Source: Prevotellaceae bacterium UBA7028 (GTDB lineage Bacteria; Bacteroidota; Bacteroidia; Bacteroidales; Bacteroidaceae). Taken from it: a stretch of 20,494 nt of DNA. Location of the stretch: the NCBI GenBank assembly GCA_002494215.1, contig DLBF01000181.1, positions 1 through 20,494 on the forward strand, written 5' to 3'. The notes under the pieces were generated by a model. It was not told where the DNA came from. It worked only from the letters and a program-made list of their open reading frames with translations, and searched no databases. The translations under genes and the position numbers were made by a program. This document shows positions 7,714-16,016 of this stretch, piece by piece; positions within the stretch are counted from its first letter, which is position 1, and each line of letters begins with the position of its first letter.

Positions 7714-7742
7714 CCCTCCCCGGCCCTCCCGTGAGGGAGGGG
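7714..7742. repeat. REP-like GC-rich palindromic element
   Basis: A GC-rich island in AT-rich surroundings contains CCCTCCC (7724-7730), the loop GTGA, and GGGAGGG (7735-7741), a perfect 7-bp stem, preceded by another ccctcccc at 7714-7721. The composition and shape are those of dispersed palindromic intergenic repeats found in many bacteria. It lies 15-45 bases upstream of the GDPD start, inside that gene's likely leader. Confidence 0.6.
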
Positions 7743-7790
7743 GTAGTACACTCTTAAACTTTTTAAACTCAAAACTTATTAAACTGACTC

Positions 7791-7819
7791 TAAACTCTCA
7801 ACTTTAAACTCTCAACTTT
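7791..7819. repeat. Heptad array B (two 14-base double units)
   Basis: The 7-base words aaactct and caacttt alternate twice (7792-7819). Looser copies of taaact occur upstream from 7755 but not in strict register. It lies in the divergent gap between the GDPD and porin-like genes. Confidence 0.65.
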
Positions 7820-7890
7820 ATAAATCAGCCCCTTCTCGCTTCACAAAAATAAAGAATTATCCATAGCAATCATCATTTCTAAACGTTATA

Positions 7891-7922
7891 TTTGCTTAAA
7901 AGCGAAAAAGAGGGTAAATTTG
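7891..7922 (+). promoter_or_regulatory. Promoter of the porin-like gene
   Basis: TTTG at 7891-7894, a 20-base spacer, and TAAATTTG at 7915-7922 form an almost ideal Bacteroidota promoter. TATATTTG at 7887-7894 also fits a -7 box, so two overlapping promoters are possible, but the downstream one has the correct spacing. The start codon at 7951 is about 25 bases from the predicted transcript start. Confidence 0.7.
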
Positions 7923-7950
7923 CGGGCATTTTTAAGGAAAAAGGAAAAAC

Positions 7951-9318
7951 ATGAAGAGAATACTTGTCTGCTGCCTGCTGGCATTTACCTGTATGAATGC
8001 CGTACAGGCACAAGAGACCCAAAAAGAGAAAGTAAAGGAACACATTAGCAACCACTTCAAGCCCTACGGCTTCATCCGCAACTACTTCTCGGTGGATACA
8101 CGCGAGAACGTGGCCGGAACGGGCGACCTGTTCAACTACCTGCCCAAGGACAACAACTGGAACCAGACGGAGGCCGAGGCTGCCGCATCAGGCGTGGCAC
8201 GCGAGGACCTGAACGCTCAGACCACCATGCGCTTCCTCTCCCTGACAACCCGACTGGGACTGGACATCAGCGGCTACCGTTGGGGCAGGACCAACTTCGG
8301 CGGTAAGATCGAGACCGACTTCTATGCCGGTCTGACGGGTAGTACGGGAACAGCCCAGCTACGACTGAGACAGGCCTACCTGACCCTCTCGTGGGACAGC
8401 CTGCGCATGAGCGGCGATGCCCTGGCACGTGTCAGCCTGCAGATGGGTCAGGCATGGCATCCCCTGGCAGCCGACCTGCCCGATGTTATCTCCCTGAACT
8501 CAGGCGCTCCCTTCAACCCCTTCAGCCGTACTCCTCAGATTAAGATGGACGCTCAGCTGGGCAAGTACTTCACCCTGACGGCTTCCGCCCTCTGGCAGAT
8601 GCAATACACATCAGCCGGCCCCGAGGGAGCCTCAGCCAACTACCTGAAGTATGCCTACACGCCTGAATGCTACCTGGGCCTCTCCTTCCATCCTAACACC
8701 AACGTGCTGCTGCGGGCCGGCGTGGATATCCTCAGCATCGCACCCCGTCATACCGGCACGGTCCTGAACACTCAGAATCAGGAGGTGCAGGTAAAAGTGG
8801 GCGACCGCATCACCACCTTCTCGCCCTTCCTGTATCTGCAATACAAGCACAGGGATTTCAGCCTGAAGGCCAAGACGGTCTTCGCGCAGGCCGGCGAGCA
8901 CATGAACCTGAACGGCGGCTACGGCATCAGCCGCATCTGCGAGGACGGCTCATGGGAATACACACCCACCCGTAACTCATCATCCTGGATCTCCATGACC
9001 TATGGCAGGCAGGTAAAGGGTATCCTCTTTGCCGGCTATGTCCGCAACTTCGGCACCATCGACGCCCTTGCCACAGATGCCGCCGGCAACATCCAGGGCT
9101 TCTACTTCAGCAAGAACAGCTTCACCAACCTGAACCGACTGCTGCGCCTCTCGCCCACAATCCTGGTCACATGGGGCAAGTTCCAGCTGGGTGCTGAGTA
9201 TGAGATAACCTCCGCCCAGTACGGCAAGGACCTGAAGGCCTCCAACGGACTGGCCGAGACCGACCTGCATTGGGTCACCAACCACAAGGTGCAGCTGATG
9301 ACCAAGCTGAACTTCTAA
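7951..9318 (+). CDS. Porin-like outer-membrane beta-barrel protein
   Basis: A 455-residue protein with a signal peptide (residues 1-21, ending VQAQ) and a mature sequence of alternating aromatic and polar strands, for example the stretches from GYRWGRTNFGGKIETDFYA and LRLRQAYLTLSW, plus a repeated 'strand-turn-strand' pattern to the end. It ends in F (QLMTKLNF), the usual terminal aromatic for barrels inserted by BamA. There is no TonB plug, so a channel is more likely than a TonB receptor; it resembles Bacteroidota porins of the DcaP/phosphate-selective type in layout only. It has its own promoter and terminator, so it is a single-gene unit. Substrate unknown. Confidence 0.7.
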   Translation: MKRILVCCLLAFTCMNAVQAQETQKEKVKEHISNHFKPYGFIRNYFSVDTRENVAGTGDLFNYLPKDNNWNQTEAEAAASGVAREDLNAQTTMRFLSLTTRLGLDISGYRWGRTNFGGKIETDFYAGLTGSTGTAQLRLRQAYLTLSWDSLRMSGDALARVSLQMGQAWHPLAADLPDVISLNSGAPFNPFSRTPQIKMDAQLGKYFTLTASALWQMQYTSAGPEGASANYLKYAYTPECYLGLSFHPNTNVLLRAGVDILSIAPRHTGTVLNTQNQEVQVKVGDRITTFSPFLYLQYKHRDFSLKAKTVFAQAGEHMNLNGGYGISRICEDGSWEYTPTRNSSSWISMTYGRQVKGILFAGYVRNFGTIDALATDAAGNIQGFYFSKNSFTNLNRLLRLSPTILVTWGKFQLGAEYEITSAQYGKDLKASNGLAETDLHWVTNHKVQLMTKLNF

Positions 9319-9328
9319 GACATCATAG

Positions 9329-9364
9329 ACCCGCATTCTGGCAATCGGAGTGCGGGTTTTATTT
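9329..9364 (+). terminator. Intrinsic terminator after the porin-like gene
   Basis: Bases 9329-9338 (acccgcattc) pair with 9348-9357 (gagtgcgggt), ten pairs with one wobble and a 9-base loop, followed by a T-rich run (tttatttt). It lies 11 bases after the stop and separates the porin gene from the GH115 gene. Confidence 0.85.
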
Positions 9365-9428
9365 TGCCCTTTCTTGGCAAAAATGCGCAAACAAACCAAT
9401 GGCTTTTGTTAAAAAAGTGTATGGTTTA

Positions 9429-9461
9429 TTGGTCGTGTGCAGTTTTTTTTTCATATCTTTG
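9429..9461 (+). promoter_or_regulatory. Promoter of the GH115 gene
   Basis: TATCTTTG at 9454-9461 fits the -7 consensus exactly, with TTG at 9429-9431, 22 bases upstream. The predicted transcript starts near 9466-9468. This places transcription start downstream of the in-frame ATG at 9364 and makes the ATG at 9484 the real start. Confidence 0.65.
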
Positions 9462-9483
9462 CGGCAGAAATCAACAAAGCATT

Positions 9484-12426
9484 ATGAAGAAAAGCATTGC
9501 ATTAGGCCTATTGGCTGCTTGTTCGCTACAACTGGCAGCACAGGTGAGACTGACAAACAAGGGAGCGGGGAACGCCTTCCCTTTGGTAAACGGAAAGGAA
9601 AAGGCTGTTATCTGCTACGACAAGGAAGATGCCCTGGTAGTGGAGCGTAGCGCTAAGATGCTGGCCGAGGATGTGGCCTGCGCCACAGGAACACAACTGA
9701 AGGTGCAGGAGGGAACAGCAGGCGCCACCTACGCCATCATAGCAGGAACCATCGGGCAAAGCAAGAGCATAGACCAGCTGGTAAAGGCTGGCAAGATAGA
9801 TACCACAGGTCTTACGGGAGCATGGGAACGCTACCACGTGGCATTGGTGAAGAACCCCGCGAAAGGTGTCAAGCGTGCTATCGTGGTGGCTGGTAGCGAC
9901 CGCCGAGGGACAGCCTACGGCGTACTCTCCATCAGCCGTTCCATAGGAGTGAATCCCTGGCGCTGGTGGCTGGATGCCCCCACACCCCAACATTCCACGT
10001 GCCTATTGCAGGTGAACAACTTCACCTCACGCACTCCCAGCGTCCGCTATCGTGGCGTGTTCATCAATGACGAGGACTGGGGCCTCCTGCGTTGGGCCAA
10101 GCGTAACTACGAGAAGGACAGAGGCAACTTCGGCCCACGCACCTATGCCGCTGTATGCGAGCTGCTGCTCCGTCTGAATGCCAACTACCTGTGTCCTGCC
10201 ATGCACGAGGCTTCATTAGCTTTCCATCAGGTACCCGAGAACCGACTTGTTGCAGATACCTTTGCTATTGTCATGGGCTCCAGCCATTGCGAGCCTCTCC
10301 TGCTGAATACAGCCAGCGAATGGAACAAGGAGAAATATGGAGCATGGGATTACATCAACAACCGCAAGGGTGTGGATAGCGTGCTGAATGCACGTGCCTT
10401 GGAACTGGCACCTTTCGAGAACGTTTACACCCTGGCATTACGCGGACTGCACGATGTGGCCATGGCGGGCGGTAACGATATGACGGAACGCAAGAACACC
10501 ATGCAGGCAGCTTTGGAGGCACAGCGACAAATGGTGGCCAAGGCTACGGGCAAGGCTCCCGAAACCATTCCGCAGGCTTTCACTCCCTATAAAGAGGTAT
10601 TGGATGTGTACGACAAGGGGCTGAAACTGCCCGACGACGTCACCATCATCTGGCCCGATGACAACTATGGTTACATGAAGCGCCTCTCCAGCCCCGAGGA
10701 GCAGAAGCGCTCGGGACGTAGCGGCGTCTATTACCACGTATCCTATCTGGGTCGCCCCCACGATCATCTGTGGATGAACACCCAATCACCCAACCATATG
10801 TACGAGGAACTGAAGAAAGCCTACGACCTGACAGCCGACCGCATCTGGCTGCTGAATGCCGGCGACATCAAATCGTGTGAGTTTGCCGTCGACCTTTTCC
10901 TGGCTATGGCCTATGATATAGACAGCTTCGACTATAACCGTTGTGCCGACTACCGTACAGAATGGACCTGCAACCTGCTGGGCAACGAGCACAAGGATGT
11001 TTACAAGGATATCTTCCGCACCTTCTACCGCCTGGCCTTCCAACGCCGTCCCGAATGTATGGGATGGGGACAGGAATGGGCCAGCGACGACCATGCCCGC
11101 GAGCAGAAGACAGATACCGAGTTCTCGCTTACCAACTATGGCGAGGCAGAGAACCGTCTGGCCGAGTATCGTCGCATCGGTGCCATCGTAGAGGATATGT
11201 TGGCTAAGATGCCTGCCGAAAAGCACAGCTGCTTCTATCAGGCTGTCTATTACCCCGTAAAAGGATGCGAGCTGATGAACCGCATGACCATAGGCGGACA
11301 GATGAACCGTTGGTATGCCCTCCAGAACCGTGCCGCTACCGCCCAACTGAAAGCCGAGGCCCTTCAATGTTACGACTCATTACAGATTATTACCAAAGGC
11401 TACAACAGCCTGGAGAACGGCAAGTGGGAACATATCATGAGCATGACTCAGGGCGTAACAGCCTCGTACTTCGAGAAGCCGGAGCTACGTGATGCTACGC
11501 TGGCCCCCAACGCCAAAATGGGCGTGATAGCCGAAGGGGAATACGGTACCCGCGGTCCACGAAGCGTACAGGCGCTTCCCACCTTCAGCAAATACCTTCC
11601 CACACGCACCTATTATATAGATATATATAACCAGGGCCAAGGCATACTTAACTGGGAGGCTATAGCCAACAAGGATTGGATTCAGCTGAGCCAGACAAAG
11701 GGCAGCACTCCCCTACAGCAACGCATCGTGGTAAGCGTAGACTGGAACAAGGTTCCGCAAGGCGAGGAAGAGACGGGCCTCATCACATTGAAGGACGCCA
11801 ACGGCACAGAGCAAAACGTTATGGTAAGTGCTTTCAACCCAGCCTCGCCATCTGCCGATGAGCTGAAAGGCCTCTATGTGGAGGACAATGGCATAATATC
11901 CATTCCTGCCGCAGGTTTCATGCGCAAGAACGAGAATCAGGCAACCAAGATGATAGAGGTTCCCAACCTGGGTTGCGAAGATACCATCATCATGATGGGC
12001 GACCCTGTGGTACCCCGCCAGAACAGCCGAGCCCGTAACGCTCCCTATCTGGAGTACGACTTCTACACATGGGAACAAGGTATGGTAGATGTTTATACCT
12101 ATGTGATGCCTACCTTCACCACTAGTGTGGATCGCGGCTTTGCCGGACACGAGCGTACCAACGTAGAGAATCAGTATGGTGTCCGAATCGATGATGGACT
12201 GCTCATGCATTGCGCCACCAACTCGTGGGAATATGCGCAAGGGTGGTACGAGAGTGTGCAACGTAATGCCCGCATCAACAAGTGTACGCTCTATGTTAAG
12301 AAGCCCGGCAAGCATACCCTTCGCATCACCTGTCAGGACCCTGGCACCATGCTGCAGAAGATTGTCATCGACCTGGGCGGCATGAAGCGCTCCTACATGG
12401 GACCCGCCACTACGATTGTCGAGTAG
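9484..12426 (+). CDS. GH115-family alpha-glucuronidase
   Basis: The 980-residue protein starts MKKSIALGLLAACSLQLAAQ, a signal peptide cleaved near residue 20. The body matches the GH115 layout: an N-terminal alpha/beta domain (about 25-180, with VVAGSDRRGTAYGVLSIS), the catalytic barrel opening at RYRGVFINDEDWGLLRW (about 190), and motifs such as AMHEA, IWPDDNYGYM and WLLNAGDIK; a C-terminal beta-rich region with YLEYDFYTW (about 855) follows. GH115 enzymes remove (4-O-methyl-)glucuronic acid side chains from xylan, including internal residues. An upstream in-frame ATG at 9364 lies before the promoter and gives no signal peptide, so 9484 is chosen. Its TAG stop shares its last base with heptad array C. 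No xylanase or SusC/D is adjacent; a GH5 enzyme lies 6 kb away. Confidence 0.9.
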   Translation: MKKSIALGLLAACSLQLAAQVRLTNKGAGNAFPLVNGKEKAVICYDKEDALVVERSAKMLAEDVACATGTQLKVQEGTAGATYAIIAGTIGQSKSIDQLVKAGKIDTTGLTGAWERYHVALVKNPAKGVKRAIVVAGSDRRGTAYGVLSISRSIGVNPWRWWLDAPTPQHSTCLLQVNNFTSRTPSVRYRGVFINDEDWGLLRWAKRNYEKDRGNFGPRTYAAVCELLLRLNANYLCPAMHEASLAFHQVPENRLVADTFAIVMGSSHCEPLLLNTASEWNKEKYGAWDYINNRKGVDSVLNARALELAPFENVYTLALRGLHDVAMAGGNDMTERKNTMQAALEAQRQMVAKATGKAPETIPQAFTPYKEVLDVYDKGLKLPDDVTIIWPDDNYGYMKRLSSPEEQKRSGRSGVYYHVSYLGRPHDHLWMNTQSPNHMYEELKKAYDLTADRIWLLNAGDIKSCEFAVDLFLAMAYDIDSFDYNRCADYRTEWTCNLLGNEHKDVYKDIFRTFYRLAFQRRPECMGWGQEWASDDHAREQKTDTEFSLTNYGEAENRLAEYRRIGAIVEDMLAKMPAEKHSCFYQAVYYPVKGCELMNRMTIGGQMNRWYALQNRAATAQLKAEALQCYDSLQIITKGYNSLENGKWEHIMSMTQGVTASYFEKPELRDATLAPNAKMGVIAEGEYGTRGPRSVQALPTFSKYLPTRTYYIDIYNQGQGILNWEAIANKDWIQLSQTKGSTPLQQRIVVSVDWNKVPQGEEETGLITLKDANGTEQNVMVSAFNPASPSADELKGLYVEDNGIISIPAAGFMRKNENQATKMIEVPNLGCEDTIIMMGDPVVPRQNSRARNAPYLEYDFYTWEQGMVDVYTYVMPTFTTSVDRGFAGHERTNVENQYGVRIDDGLLMHCATNSWEYAQGWYESVQRNARINKCTLYVKKPGKHTLRITCQDPGTMLQKIVIDLGGMKRSYMGPATTIVE

Positions 12427-12481
12427 CGGTTAGAGGTTAGAGGTTAGCGAACTAAAGTCTAGAGCCTAAAGTCTAAAGCCT
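12426..12481. repeat. Heptad array C (eight 7-base units) filling the convergent gap
   Basis: Eight 7-base blocks in one register: gcggtta, gaggtta (twice), gcgaact, aaagtct (twice), agagcct and aaagcct. The array begins on the last base of the GH115 stop and ends inside the stop of the minus-strand barrel gene (12482-12480). Unit junctions read TTAG, CTAA or CTAG, which are stops on both strands. Plus-strand TAG at 12431, 12438 and 12445 falls in three different frames. Confidence 0.9.
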
Positions 12482-15365
12482 ACTTACTCTTCGGCTTCTG
12501 CGAGAAGCGGTAGCTGACGGTAAGGAGGGCGTAGCGACGCATGGAGTTGGTCCACATTTCCGTACGTCCATATGAGCTGACCCAATAACGCAGGCTGGAC
12601 ACTTGGCTCAGGAGGTCGTAGCCACGCAGCTTTAGCAGCCATTTTCCTTGCTGGAAGGATTTTGTAAGCGAAGCATCCCAATAGAGGCGAGTATCGTTCA
12701 TCTCGTCGTCGGTATAGCCACGGCGTGTATGGAACGTCATATCCGTATCAAGGGTAAAGTTCCAGGGCAACTTGTAGATTGCGTTTATTCCATAACCTAT
12801 TTCCCAGATATCCGTAGGCTGCTCACCTATTGTAATGTTGCGATGGATGTTACGATATGTGACATCGCCCTTGAAGGAAAGGGACAGTTTGCTTTTCTGG
12901 AAGCGGAGTGTGGGCTTGTAGCTAACAGTTGTATTACCCACCCTATTCAGTTCAGCACTTGTGCTAGTGGAGGTAGTGGCCAGGCTGGTGCTCTTTTCAT
13001 ACCTGATACCGATTTCATTACCGATGAACCAGCATTTCTTCTTATCCAAAGCACGACCCCAGTTGACACTAGTTCCCGCAGACCAGTTTCCTCCGTTGAT
13101 ATTCTCTGGTCGATAGGTTCTCACACCCGTTAGGGGATCGTAAACAAATCCCTGCACCCTGGCATTATTTGTTATACTGGCATTAGCACCAATTTTAACG
13201 GTTTGGTCTATACTGTCTCTACGAATACTGTAGTCCAAATTAAAGTAATGGCTTGTAGTAGATTTCAGGTCGGGATTACCCAAGAAGATATACATCGGGT
13301 CGCTACTAATGGGGCGGTCTATAAGGTCTGAGGCGCCTGGCGTTGATGTAAAAGGAGAATAATAGAAATTCATATTATGGCTCCGTATGGAATCGCTTTT
13401 TGACCAGTACATGCTTAATCTGGGCTCCAGAATGGTATAGTTACGTGTAAGATTGGTGGTAAGTGGTACACTCTCATATCCCAGACATTGCTGTTGGAAA
13501 TTTGCACTAAAGCCAGCAGAGATACTAATGTAGGACCACCCCTTATGGCGGCTTGAGAAACTCTTATTCAGATTAAAATCCACACCCACCATGCGGTTCA
13601 TGGTCTTTTTGCGCTGATTGTAACTGTTTTGCGTATCAAAGATATAATCCACGCTATCACGCAGATACTCGCGGCGATCACTCTGTTCATCCCCTGTACC
13701 AAAGGCGATTTCCGGCTTAATGCGGATATCCCTATTTAGATTATAATTGTAAGCCAGATTAGTATTCCAATTGTATGAGTAGCTGGGTGATTTCGTTTGG
13801 CGGTCACGATGATCTGTTGTCCCCAGTTTATGATAAACATAATGGCTCAGGCTGGTGGATACGGGATTAAAGCTCTGGTTATAGTTAGCGTTGACATTAA
13901 ATGTGAAATAATCGCCTGTAGGCAGACGTTTAGTCAGATTAGAATTCATATGGGCATTTAACCTGTCATACTTCTCGCGCGAGCGGCTCCACGAACTGTT
14001 GATACTGTCCATCATTACGGCATCGGCGGTTGTCAGGTTCCATCCTTCACTTTGGTTACTATCGTGGTTATAAGATAGCGAGGCCGTATTCTCATACATA
14101 AACTTACCCGTCAAACGTAGCGAATTCCGCAACTGGAATTGGTTTGTCTTGTATCTGTTGGTGGACTCTGATTTGCTAAAGCTATTGCCGCCGTTCATGA
14201 ACGTCTCGCTCTGATATCTGTTCTCTCCTCTATCATCGCTCCACGACGCGCTCACCTCGGTAGAGTTGTTCACCTTGTCCTCAGGACCGATGTAAACAAA
14301 CTGGCCTCCAATCTGTTTAAAGTGCCTATCGCCTGCCTGCTGCTCGTTACTCTGGTACTTCTCCTGATACCTATCAAACTCCATAGACTCGTTTATATTG
14401 TTCAGTCCGCCAAAGAGGACAGCCCTCGTATGGTCAGAGAAACGCAGCCCGAAGCCCTTCAGCTTATAGCGCCAGTCACCCCCTTTCGCAGGCCCAGGCG
14501 AGCCGCCAGCCTCCACGTTTGCCGATCCGCCCACGCTATATTCACGCTTCAGGACAACATCCATGGTGTATTCCTTCTTGTCCTCATCGTCTATGCCCAG
14601 GTATTTGTTCAGGGCTGTCTGCTTTTTGTACACTTGAATGTTCTTAACCGTAAAGTACGGCAGGTTCTGCAGCATAATCTTATTCTTTCCCTTGAAGAAG
14701 TCGGCTCCGTTCAGCGTCAGGTTATCAATTTTCTTTCCGTTGACAAATATCTCGCCGTCATCCTTCAGCTCCACGCCAGGCAACTGCTTGATAAGGCCGT
14801 CCAGCATCGAGCCCTCTGGAACATTAAAGGCGTCGGCATAATAGACCAGCGTGTCGCCCTTCCACACCATCTTTATCTTGGTGGCTTTGACCGTTACCTC
14901 GTCCAGCATACCACCATCAATATCCCCATCTTGAACTGCGACTTTCCGGTTTTGAATTCTCTTCATATAGACCTTGGGGCCTTCCACCTGTTCCAGTCGA
15001 CGGTTTACACGCTTCAACTCATAGTTTACGTATGCAGTTTCGTAATTGGGGTGTTCAAATTTGAGGATGAATTTTGCAGGCTCACGGCTAACGCCAAAGT
15101 GATAGTGTGTCGTTCGTGCCGGTTCCCCATTATCACCCCCGTAGCCACCATAGACTTTGGAGGTGTAGATTACCGTAGAGTCCTCCCTCATCATGGTGGT
15201 TTTGACGTCCAGGATACCCATTTTGGTAAAGTTGTCAGCCACTATACCTTGTATAGATATCCATTCAAACTTTTCCTTCTTCTTCTTTACCTTTGTGCTG
15301 TCCGTCTGACTATAAGCCGCAATGGCAAATGTCGCCAGCAGCACCAAAAGAAATACCTTCTTCAT
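12480..15365 (-). CDS. TonB-receptor-like outer-membrane beta-barrel protein
   Basis: The 961-residue protein has a signal peptide (MKKVFLLVLLATFAIAAYSQ), an N-terminal region likely to be a carboxypeptidase-D-like beta-sandwich (about 35-135), then a plug-like domain (about 155-275) with DEVTVKATKIKMVWKGDTLV, VPEGSMLDGLIKQLPGVELK, IFVNGKKIDNLTLNGADFF and NLPYFTVKNIQVY. The remainder (about 290-961) is a long barrel of alternating aromatic and polar strands. This is the arrangement of Bacteroidota 'outer membrane beta-barrel family' proteins related to TonB-dependent receptors. No SusD partner is present. The frameshifted TlpA-like gene lies 146 bases upstream in the same direction and no clear -7 box precedes this gene, so co-transcription is possible. 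It is flanked by heptad arrays C and D in direct orientation. Cargo unknown. Confidence 0.85.
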   Translation of the reverse strand: MKKVFLLVLLATFAIAAYSQTDSTKVKKKKEKFEWISIQGIVADNFTKMGILDVKTTMMREDSTVIYTSKVYGGYGGDNGEPARTTHYHFGVSREPAKFILKFEHPNYETAYVNYELKRVNRRLEQVEGPKVYMKRIQNRKVAVQDGDIDGGMLDEVTVKATKIKMVWKGDTLVYYADAFNVPEGSMLDGLIKQLPGVELKDDGEIFVNGKKIDNLTLNGADFFKGKNKIMLQNLPYFTVKNIQVYKKQTALNKYLGIDDEDKKEYTMDVVLKREYSVGGSANVEAGGSPGPAKGGDWRYKLKGFGLRFSDHTRAVLFGGLNNINESMEFDRYQEKYQSNEQQAGDRHFKQIGGQFVYIGPEDKVNNSTEVSASWSDDRGENRYQSETFMNGGNSFSKSESTNRYKTNQFQLRNSLRLTGKFMYENTASLSYNHDSNQSEGWNLTTADAVMMDSINSSWSRSREKYDRLNAHMNSNLTKRLPTGDYFTFNVNANYNQSFNPVSTSLSHYVYHKLGTTDHRDRQTKSPSYSYNWNTNLAYNYNLNRDIRIKPEIAFGTGDEQSDRREYLRDSVDYIFDTQNSYNQRKKTMNRMVGVDFNLNKSFSSRHKGWSYISISAGFSANFQQQCLGYESVPLTTNLTRNYTILEPRLSMYWSKSDSIRSHNMNFYYSPFTSTPGASDLIDRPISSDPMYIFLGNPDLKSTTSHYFNLDYSIRRDSIDQTVKIGANASITNNARVQGFVYDPLTGVRTYRPENINGGNWSAGTSVNWGRALDKKKCWFIGNEIGIRYEKSTSLATTSTSTSAELNRVGNTTVSYKPTLRFQKSKLSLSFKGDVTYRNIHRNITIGEQPTDIWEIGYGINAIYKLPWNFTLDTDMTFHTRRGYTDDEMNDTRLYWDASLTKSFQQGKWLLKLRGYDLLSQVSSLRYWVSSYGRTEMWTNSMRRYALLTVSYRFSQKPKSK

Positions 15366-15420
15366 TTGTGTGTTATGTTCTAATACCTAATCGGATGTTG
15401 AGTTTTTAAATTAAGAATTA

Positions 15421-15511
15421 GCGGTTATTGATTAGCGGTTAGCGAACTAAAGCCTAAAGTCTAGAGCCTAGAGTCTAATTCTCAATTTTCAACTTTCAAT
15501 TTTCAATTTAC
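15421..15511. repeat. Heptad array D (thirteen 7-base units)
   Basis: Thirteen 7-base blocks in register, in three families: gcggtta/ttgatta/gcgaact, then aaagcct/aaagtct/agagcct/agagtct, then aattttc/aactttc/aattttc ending aatttac. The last base is the first of the minus-strand stop CTA (15511-15513) of the TlpA fragment. The first two families recur in the same order and orientation as in array C; ggttagcgaactaaag is identical at 12442-12457 and 15437-15452. Confidence 0.9.
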
Positions 15512-15987
15512 TATTCCTTCCTCACATTCATCTTGTCCAGCAGTTTTGCTAAGCCGTCCAGGTCGAAGCGAGGGTCGGCATTTACGTCCAGGATATTGCC
15601 ATCCCCGTCTATAAGTCTGTAGGTGGGATAACCTGATATGCCGATAAAATGCTCTATGGCCTGTTGCTGGTCTTGGGGCAGATTGTAATGGACAACGTTG
15701 TCGCCCAGCACCTCGTACTCCTTGATGATATTCTTCCAGGTTTCATCAGGGCTGCTGTTTGCCAGGTAGAGATAGACGATGTCGTAGTCCTTCAGGCGCT
15801 TGTATTCCTCCTGACTATGCTTGAGCCCCTCCTTGCAGGGGCCGCACCAGGTTCCCCAGATATCCAGCAGGATGGTTTTCCCCTTGTATGGCTCGATGAG
15901 CTTGCGCAGAATCTGTTCACCATCGCTCATGTCGGCAACATCCCCGGCAGATTTCAGGCTGGGGGATTTGGAGATGTCCCTACTCAT
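15511..15987 (-). CDS. TlpA-like thioredoxin domain, downstream part of a frameshifted gene
   Basis: 158 residues from the ATG at 15987, carrying the thioredoxin/TlpA domain with GTWCGPC (W47-C51) and the cis-Pro region SGYPTYRL. It has no signal peptide of its own. The frame stays open upstream of 15987 into the end of the preceding open frame, and together they align with the 1049-residue paralogue across the junction (MPAAKL... against LPASMEL...). It is therefore the C-terminal part of one gene split by a one-base frameshift near 16020. If translated alone it would stay in the cytoplasm, away from the usual site of TlpA action. Both active-site cysteines are intact, which suggests the break is recent or a sequencing error. 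Confidence 0.8.
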   Translation of the reverse strand: MSRDISKSPSLKSAGDVADMSDGEQILRKLIEPYKGKTILLDIWGTWCGPCKEGLKHSQEEYKRLKDYDIVYLYLANSSPDETWKNIIKEYEVLGDNVVHYNLPQDQQQAIEHFIGISGYPTYRLIDGDGNILDVNADPRFDLDGLAKLLDKMNVRKE

Positions 15988-16016
15988 AATAGCCTGGTAC
16001 TTCTCATGCGTTGCCT

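Noticed and set aside
9364..9483. Upstream extension of GH115 to the ATG at 9364
   Set aside because: It begins in the terminator region of the previous gene and before the promoter; the 9484 start gives a proper signal peptide.
14322..15383. 353-codon open frame on the plus strand opposite the barrel gene
   Set aside because: It is antisense to a gene with a clear signal peptide and plug motifs, and shows no domain pattern of its own.
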